Assembly (NCBI GenBank): GCA_032622095.1
Contig: CP136066.1
Coordinates: 193,986,816-194,050,815 of the forward strand
Length of the DNA: 64,000 bases
Source of the DNA: Siphonodentalium dalli
Taxonomy: Eukaryota > Mollusca > Scaphopoda > Gadilida > Siphonodentaliidae
Direction: 5' to 3'
The notes below the pieces were generated by a model, which worked only from the letters and a program-made list of their open reading frames with translations, was not told where the DNA came from and did not search any database. Made by a program: the position numbers and the translations under genes. This document shows, piece after piece, positions 57,476 through 64,000 of this stretch; within the stretch, counting starts at the first letter, position 1, and each line of letters opens with the position of its first letter.

Positions 57476-58076
57476 GTTTAGCAATGCTACGGCAATTTGT
57501 ATGTACAGTAAATAACATGGAATTATCACGCAACTATCAAGTATACAGGTATTTGAAGGGAAATGTTAGTAGCACCGTTACTTGTGGAATTACGTCAGAT
57601 TTACTTCATTAGTACTTCACTAGCGCAACTTACGTCATAGCAGGGTTAGTGATATGTTTTTTTCGTTACTATTTTTAGATAGAGGCCCATGCTATGCTCC
57701 GAACGAACGCGCGAGCCATAAAATCTCCCAAATTGATTCATGTATATATACATCATATACCAGAAAATTCTAAATAAAAATCTTTATTAATTTATCGAAG
57801 CATTTCCAGACAGAGGTCTCCTATTCATATTTATACTCCGGAGACTTGACCAAACTTGTTATATATAGGAAGAGATATGCCATCTTGGAATGGAAAGAAA
57901 AGGAAGAAGTTTGATATTGCCTGCTGCAAATTAAAATGGCGTTCATCAATTAACTAATCGGCATAGTATCCCACTTCCAGCGATGTATATATTTGATTGC
58001 TAGCGAATGAAAATGCTGCAACTGACAAACAAACAGCAACGCATTATGTAATTTGAACAAGAATAATGAAGAGCGT
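57476..58076. other. Intergenic, nothing recognised
   Basis: No gene or recognised repeat. Confidence 0.4.
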
Positions 58077-58184
58077 GTCGTTAGCGTTGGTAAATATACA
58101 TGTTATGCGCATGTCGTTAGCGTTGGTAAATATACATGTTATGCGCATGTCGTTAGCGTTGGTAAATATACATGTTATGCGCAT
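58077..58184. repeat. Perfect 36-bp tandem triplication
   Basis: GTCGTTAGCGTTGGTAAATA then TACATGTTATGCGCAT, three identical copies. Confidence 0.97.
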
Positions 58185-58293
58185 GTGTGCTGTTCATATT
58201 CTGGCATCATGCGGTTTTCTATATATGACGAAATACTTGCAAAACAGAAGCAAATTTGAGATTGTGTGAACGTACCCTTATCAGGTGTACGTT

Positions 58294-58795
58294 GATCATG
58301 CCATGAATCTATACTCTGACTAATGCATGTCGAGATCATATTCCACCTGTACAAAACCTTGGAACCTGTTGAAGTTTTGACAGGGAACCTTATAAATTCG
58401 AAAAAATAAAGCGGGGAATATATTTCTTAGTTGTTATATGTCCCTTAATAATGTACTTCACTACAGGTGAATATACCAAGTCAAAATTGCATGCCTTTCT
58501 CTGACTTTTGTGAGCCGATATCGCAATAAACACCGATAAATAAATTCCATAATTGAAAGCGACGCAGATCAAAATCGCTCACAAAGTCACTTAAATCGTG
58601 AAATTTCAAGTTGGGACATTCACCTACAGTGAAGTACATTATTAAGGTACATATACTAATTACGAAATATATTCTCCGCATTATTTTTCGACTTTATAAG
58701 GTTCCCTGTCAAATCTTCAAAAAGTTCCCAGGTTTTGAACTGGTGGAATATGATCTCTACAGGCACTAGCCAGAGTCGAGATTCATGGCATGATC
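58294..58795. mobile_element. Foldback element F3, uninterrupted
   Basis: GATCATGCCATGAATCT start and AGATTCATGGCATGATC end, exact inverted repeats. The arms continue with GATCATATTCCACC and TGACAGGGAACCTTATAA. A plain TTAA at 58591-58594 marks the site occupied by A3 in F2. 502 bases. Confidence 0.88.
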
Positions 58796-59690
58796 TAGTG
58801 TGTATACGTAGACTGCGTCGGATGTTGTTCAGTCAGTTATTATACCATTCGTGCCACTCAATATTGGATGACCTGTCGCTATTTTGTTACAGTTCGCTGA
58901 TTAGTGAAGGAATTGATAGTTATCATCCATCGCCCGATGTCGACCAATGGTAATAATACGTTAGAAACACATAATTCTCTCCTCTAATGATTTCTGTGTC
59001 ATGTTTGTCAATATTTTCTCTTCAGCAATATCATGATTATAGCCGGCAAATTCACTTCGATCCCTTATTATGCGTGCTTATTCGTATTTTAGACAGATCA
59101 CACCTTGTTAGGTCTCAGGTATCTAGTCACGCATAATGCGTACCAATTTGTTAGAATTACTCGAGACTCGTACTCTTGTATCCAGGGTAACAATAACACG
59201 CCGGGGTTCACAGTGAGCGATCAACCGAACTGAGATGGCTTGAGATGTCATGTTCGAATTGACACCATAGCACTATACCACTGGTACTGTTCTGTACCAG
59301 AACATAACAAGAAAACTAAGATGCATGCATCAGGTCGGCCGTGAACTATCTACCATAGAATTGTTGTAGCTATCGATTATACATTTTGAAACACCTGTCT
59401 GTATGTATGTATGTGTGTATGCATGAATGCATGTGTGTATGTGTTATAGACTCTAACACTGCTCGAATTTGGTATTTAACGTGTCAACTTGACCTCTGGA
59501 CCTTGACCGATCCGACTAAAAATTTGTGTGTAGGACTACTTCGATCCCGGGAGCAATATGGACGGGTCCAATTTCACGTGGGACCATGTTCTCGAACGTG
59601 CTGATATAGGCATGTTTCAGGACCAATTGAACAATAGTTTGGCCAGATGCTGTATATACTGGGTACTGTCCAGATGGAGGCGATCACAAA
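58796..59690. other. Intergenic with a small microsatellite
   Basis: An imperfect TGTATG repeat near 59399-59442. No gene recognised. Confidence 0.45.
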
Positions 59691-60235
59691 AACATCCCTA
59701 ACTAGCCCGAACGAAGTCGAGTACATCAGCTAGTCTAATATATATTTTGGACATTTGTCTGTCTGTTTGTCTGTTAGCTATGGCCGGGAAAACTGCATGA
59801 CAGATTTGACGAAATTTGATACCTAGGGGAAATTATTTCCAGGGAGTATTTTGGACGGGTCAAATGTTGATCCCGACCTGACTTTGACATTCAAAAAGAT
59901 CAATTCAAGGTCAAATCTGGTAAAACGGAAGTATTTCAACGAAATTTGATACCTACTGTTACTTTTGTCCCAGGAGTGTTTCGGGTGGGTCAAATCATGA
60001 CCCTGACCTGATCTTGACATTCAAAATTGTCAATTCAAGGTCAAATCGGGTAAAGCCGGGCGGATTTCGACGGGTACTTTTGTCGTGACTTTTATCCGGG
60101 GAGTGTTTTGGACGGGTCAAATCGTGACCGCGACATGAACTTCACCTTTAAAATAGTCAATTCAAGGTTAAATCGCGCAATTCTCCGAAAATCAGAGGGG
60201 AACATCCCGGACGAAGTCGGGTCCACCAGCTACTA
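59691..60235. repeat. Tandem repeat of about 125-bp diverged units
   Basis: CGACGAAATTTGATACCTA, GAGTGTTTCGGGTGGGTCAA, GACCTGA.CTTGACATTCAA and CAATTCAAGGTCAAATC recur about three to four times. The same closing phrase (ACATCCC...CGAAGTCG.GT.CA.CAGCTA) ends the array at 60205-60235 and precedes it at 59690-59735. Confidence 0.75.
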
Positions 60236-60479
60236 TTATATATTTCTAGATTTAGTTACAAACTAAATACCTGTATATTGTACAAAGAAATGTTTGACAA
60301 ATATATCTGTATCAATATTAGCATGCGGGTCATTAAAATAGATACGACGAATTTTTTTTTGAAGGGTGCATGTATCAGGTAAATTTTTATATTTCAAATG
60401 ATGACAGAAATGCGGAAAGTTGAAGTACCTACGTAATACTGGCTATCCGCATGAAGAGATATACATGTATATAAAAACC

Positions 60480-61190
60480 AAAATAGAAGATGACTGCTGG
60501 CGACAATGTTTTCAAAAAAATTTCAAAGCATTCGATAGCTCCCATCTAGTTGTCAGCCCGAAGATCAATATGAAGTTTGGTGACTATCAGATGAGGGATA
60601 TGTCTGTACAGTTGCTAAACAATTCAGTCATGCAAAAGAGGATCAAAGAGTAAGATACCAAATTGCTGCCTGTGGTAATGTTTTTTAACGAAATTCGGGA
60701 AAATTAGATTACTCTCACGCTGGTTATCCAGAAGATCATTGTGGAATCTGGTGACGATCGGACAAGGGGTGTCGTCTGTAGGATCAACCAAATTATTTAC
60801 CCATAGTAAAATTGAAGATCACCGCTGGCAGTGATGTCTTCACAAGGACAGTTTGAGAACAAAATATGGCTCACATCTAGCGGTGACCCAAAATATCCAC
60901 ATGAGAAAGAAAAAGTTCTCCAATAAAAGCTGGCTGCAGGGTGCGCCAATTGATTCAAATTCGAAATTTAGCAGGGTGTACTGCTTGTGGCCATGTTTTC
61001 CCCGCAAATTTGATAGACTGATGGACAAAACCACTGAATCCGTTGAATCAATATACATGTATACATGGATTAATTTATATGCATTGTTATACACAGCACT
61101 GGTATATAAAGGTACTGAAAATAACTATATTACTAGTATACATAAAATAAACCATATATCATGGCTATGGGTTCATGACAGCTGAGAACT
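60480..61190. repeat. Repeat G block, plus orientation, about 3 copies
   Basis: Units near 60480, 60655 and 60800 with GACTGCTGGCGACAATG-like boxes, AGAAGATCA and ATGAGGGATATG/ACAAGGGGTGTC. The later part is too diverged to delimit. Another unit lies at about 61620-61760. Confidence 0.6.
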
Positions 61191-61776
61191 TGGTGTGAAT
61201 TAAAGAGTCGTGGTTTCTCAAGCATATCTAACCCTCCACGTTAGTAACATGCCATTAAATGTCATAAGTATAATCTAGCTTGAGGACAGAAGTGATCCAT
61301 AAAACCCCCCTTAATTCAACCAGGTCCTCGCGCGATGTATGGTCGATCACATGATGATCTAGGGGGGATTAGAATTGTTGTATAAAAACAGCACTGCGTG
61401 TAAATATAAAATAAAATAGTGCTACATCTTATTACAGATTATTGCCATATATAATCAGTGATTATACAGACAGTCTGACAAAATAAAGTTTCAGTGACAC
61501 TCTATCCGAAGAGGGGAATAATTTCATCTGTTACAGTCAATGGAGCAATTATGAATCTGGAAAGGTGAAATTTCTAAGTAATACTAGATATCGACATAAC
61601 GCGATAACATATAACGTAAATGCAATATGGCCGCCGGCGACCATTTTTTCCTATAAAATTAAAAAATATATTTGATGGCTCTCATCTGATAGATCTATAT
61701 CAAGATAAATATGAAGTTTGGTGATGATCGGATGAGTGAAGTGGACTGTGGTCTGTGCTACACGGTTTGGTAATGC
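61191..61776. other. Intergenic with one repeat G unit
   Basis: ATATGGCCGCCGGCGACCAT near 61626 begins a single repeat G unit. No gene. Confidence 0.45.
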
Positions 61777-62100
61777 TTAAAAAGATTCTTACCTTAATAT
61801 TTGTATGTTCACTTTATAAACTTCACTGAGTCATCTTTGTCATGTATTGAGTTTGATATCTTTTGTTAACAGTTTATAAATTATGTATGTCTCATGCTTG
61901 TTATTTTAATTTATGTGTTTATTATCATTAAATAAAGTTGCATTCCTTAAAAAGATTCTTACCTCAATGTTTTTATGTTCACTTTATAAACTCCACTGAG
62001 TCATCTTTGTCATGTATTGAATTTGATATCTTTTGTTAACAGTTTATAAATTATGTATGTCTCGTGTTCGTTATTATATTATATACACTTTATAGTGTGT
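61777..62100. repeat. Tandem duplication, period about 171
   Basis: AAAAAGATTCTTACC through TCACTTTATAAACT, GAGTCATCTTTGTCATGTA and AACAGTTTATAAATTATGTA occurs twice. The first copy ends AATAAAGTTGCATTCC. Recent by its low divergence. Confidence 0.88.
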
Positions 62101-63395
62101 TTTCAGAACGAAAAAAAAAGAAGAATAAAATCAACAAATTTGTAAATTTAAAAACAATTCAAACGTTGTAGTATTCCATGTCCCAGCCCGGACATATACA
62201 CCAAATTTCAATAATATTCATTGAGAAACAACGGACAAAACGCTATATAACACCCGTATACATATTTTATTCCGAGCCAGACTCATCCTCGGGTACATGT
62301 TATAGTAGGTACCGAATTGACACACGTCGACTGGGGCGAGTTGGCCCTGGGGCGATTAGGCCGATTCCGACATCTTCTATAATTTACCGTATGTATCCGT
62401 TTACGCGTAGTTTACTTTAGAAAGTTCCGCAATTAATACCGTAAATAGAGCGACCATATTTGACAGAGAATGCCTCTGTTATTGATTATCAAGTTGCTAT
62501 ACATTAAAAACGACAAATTCACATGCTCGTTCAAGCGCAGTAGTCTATTTTCTCCATGTTAAAGGACATCCACAAATACTAAATAACGCTAACCTACTGC
62601 CGAATGTTTTACACGACAACTGTTAACATATTTGGGCTGAATTCATCTGACGCGGTATTATTCCTCAAAATAAACAACAAAACCATCGTTACTTGGAAAT
62701 GTAGTTTGGGCTAACATTTACATAAATCCTCCACATCATTTATTCGACACACACGTCAGATGAAAAACAGACATGAAGTAACCGGCCAAATTGGCCGAAA
62801 CAAGAAAACCAATGTCAGAAATGGTAACGCTCTCAAGATTATATATTATATACCCATGATTGTAATTATAGAATATAAAATATATTTGTTTCGCGAATGA
62901 CCAACTCAGAATTCCGTTAAAATAACAATAACAACCAGCACCTAATTAACGAACCGGCGGCCGACTCGACCGTCTCCGACCACAACCCTCAGTGGACTGC
63001 AGAACGAAACATGTCTATAAAAGTTGAAATATAAGACTTACAAATTATCTTTTTCATTTCGTTTATTTGTAATTGGCATAGCTTATCACAAACCGAAAAT
63101 CAGCATTATTGACATAATGTTAACGACAATAAACGAAAATGAAATTCCCAACTACACCTTTTACCGGACTCGGCACCCGGTCGCAGTTCGACTTTTAATC
63201 CTCCCAAAAATTCCCATTCTATAAATAAAAAACCCATGCGCCCAGGCGAAACAAGAATATCTACACCAGTATACACGCGGGGCGCGCGTAATTAGATCCT
63301 ATACACGTGAACCGATTAATATTTTTTTTTATTACATATATATTTTTGTTGCATGTAGACTTCGAAACAGCATGTTGCAACACGTTTTGAATGTG
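62101..63395. other. Intergenic, nothing recognised
   Basis: A GC-richer piece with ACTGGGGCGAGTTGG and CTGGGGCGATTAGG near 62330-62362. No gene or RNA recognised. Confidence 0.4.
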
Positions 63396-63670
63396 TCAGG
63401 CAATATTGTGATGGTTACAGTTATGCCCTGTGCCAATGCATTCTCTTATATATGCGAGTCGACCATAGGTCGCCTCGCATATATAAGAGAATGCATTGGC
63501 CTAAAAAAATCTTTTTTTAACACTTTTTACCATTTTTTCTTACATTCTTTAACAATTTTATAATTTTTAATGTGTTAAGCGAATGCATTCTCTTATATAT
63601 GCGAGGCGACCTATGGTCGACTCGCATATATAAGAGAATGCATTGGCACAGGGCCGTTATGTTGGGTTAA
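63396..63670. mobile_element. Palindromic MITE A4, reverse and truncated
   Basis: The reverse-orientation A family: GTTACAGTTATGCCCTGTGC leads into two palindromes (about 63428-63502 and 63580-63652) and ends GTTGGGTTAA at 63670, lacking the internal TAAAG of the full TIR. The other end is truncated near 63400. Confidence 0.8.
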
Positions 63671-63917
63671 TAATTCAAATGATAGTCTCTAGTAGAGAGC
63701 GTTCATGCTTTGATTTCACACAAAGATCATTCTCAATTATAGTTATATGATAAATTCTACTCATTTTCAAATTAAAAGTGTTGTATGCTTTTGTGGATTT
63801 TCGCGATCATAGAAGTAAAAGTAATCGTTATTGTATTTAAATTTTCGTCTTCCTGCTTATAGGTTGTTTAGCAAACAGAGGGTCTACCATCGAGAAGACA
63901 ATAATAACGTGTGGGAT
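63671..63917. other. Intergenic
   Basis: One AGAGAGCGTTCATG, a diverged AAAGAGCG-type motif, near 63694. Nothing else recognised. Confidence 0.4.
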
Positions 63918-63995
63918 AGTGTGTGTGTGTGTGTGTCCGTGATAGAGAGAGCGATAGAGAGCGAGATAGAGAGAGAGAGAGAGAGGAGGGGGGAC
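63918..63995 (+). repeat. GT/GA microsatellite
   Basis: A (GT)n run at about 63920-63937 followed by GATAGAGAGAGC-type and (AG)n runs ending in GGAGGGGGG. Confidence 0.93.
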
Positions 63996-64000
63996 ACGTT

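Overview
This is AT-rich animal nuclear DNA with one convincing protein-coding gene, a single-exon forkhead transcription factor of the FoxG class (14492-15736, + strand). It has a TATA box, a short 5' leader and a candidate poly(A) signal. Nearly everything else is intergenic and dominated by small non-autonomous transposons, foldback elements, minisatellites and retroelement relics. Degenerate tRNA-derived SINEs with a 3' half of the type I associate with molluscs, together with the FoxG sequence, suggest a marine lophotrochozoan, most likely a mollusc. That is inference; no search was run.

Layout. 0-4 kb: a unique CpG-richer stretch, an 11-copy 44-bp tandem array, and a cluster of palindromic foldback repeats. 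4-14 kb: TTAA-flanked elements (families A, H, I, J, K and M, named here), old interspersed repeats and a short tandem array. 14-16.3 kb: FoxG, with a long-hairpin MITE just downstream of its stop codon. 16-25 kb: more MITEs, a 2.1-kb inverted-repeat element containing a SINE, and a possible promoter/first exon near 25.1 kb. 26-31 kb: three LINE C-terminal relics. 31-37 kb: a small TTAA element (family O), a SINE split by a TTAA element, and a 1.33-kb hAT element with a perfect 8-bp target duplication. 37.66-42.33 kb: a minisatellite of about 86 copies of a 54-bp unit, open on both strands but not coding. 42.5-49 kb: nested MITEs, a tRNA-like SINE head, a 60-80-bp minisatellite and a 591-bp TTAA element nested in an older repeat. 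49-64 kb: further inverted-repeat elements, two neighbouring TTAA elements, tandem duplications and a terminal GT/AG microsatellite.

The unifying observation is how many structurally unrelated short elements are bounded by TTAA, the target-site signature of the piggyBac superfamily. For several, an interrupted repeat elsewhere in the window preserves the unoccupied TTAA site, so the insertion events can be read from the window alone. No transposase gene for them is present. Apart from FoxG I see no intact gene, tRNA gene, rRNA or CRISPR array.
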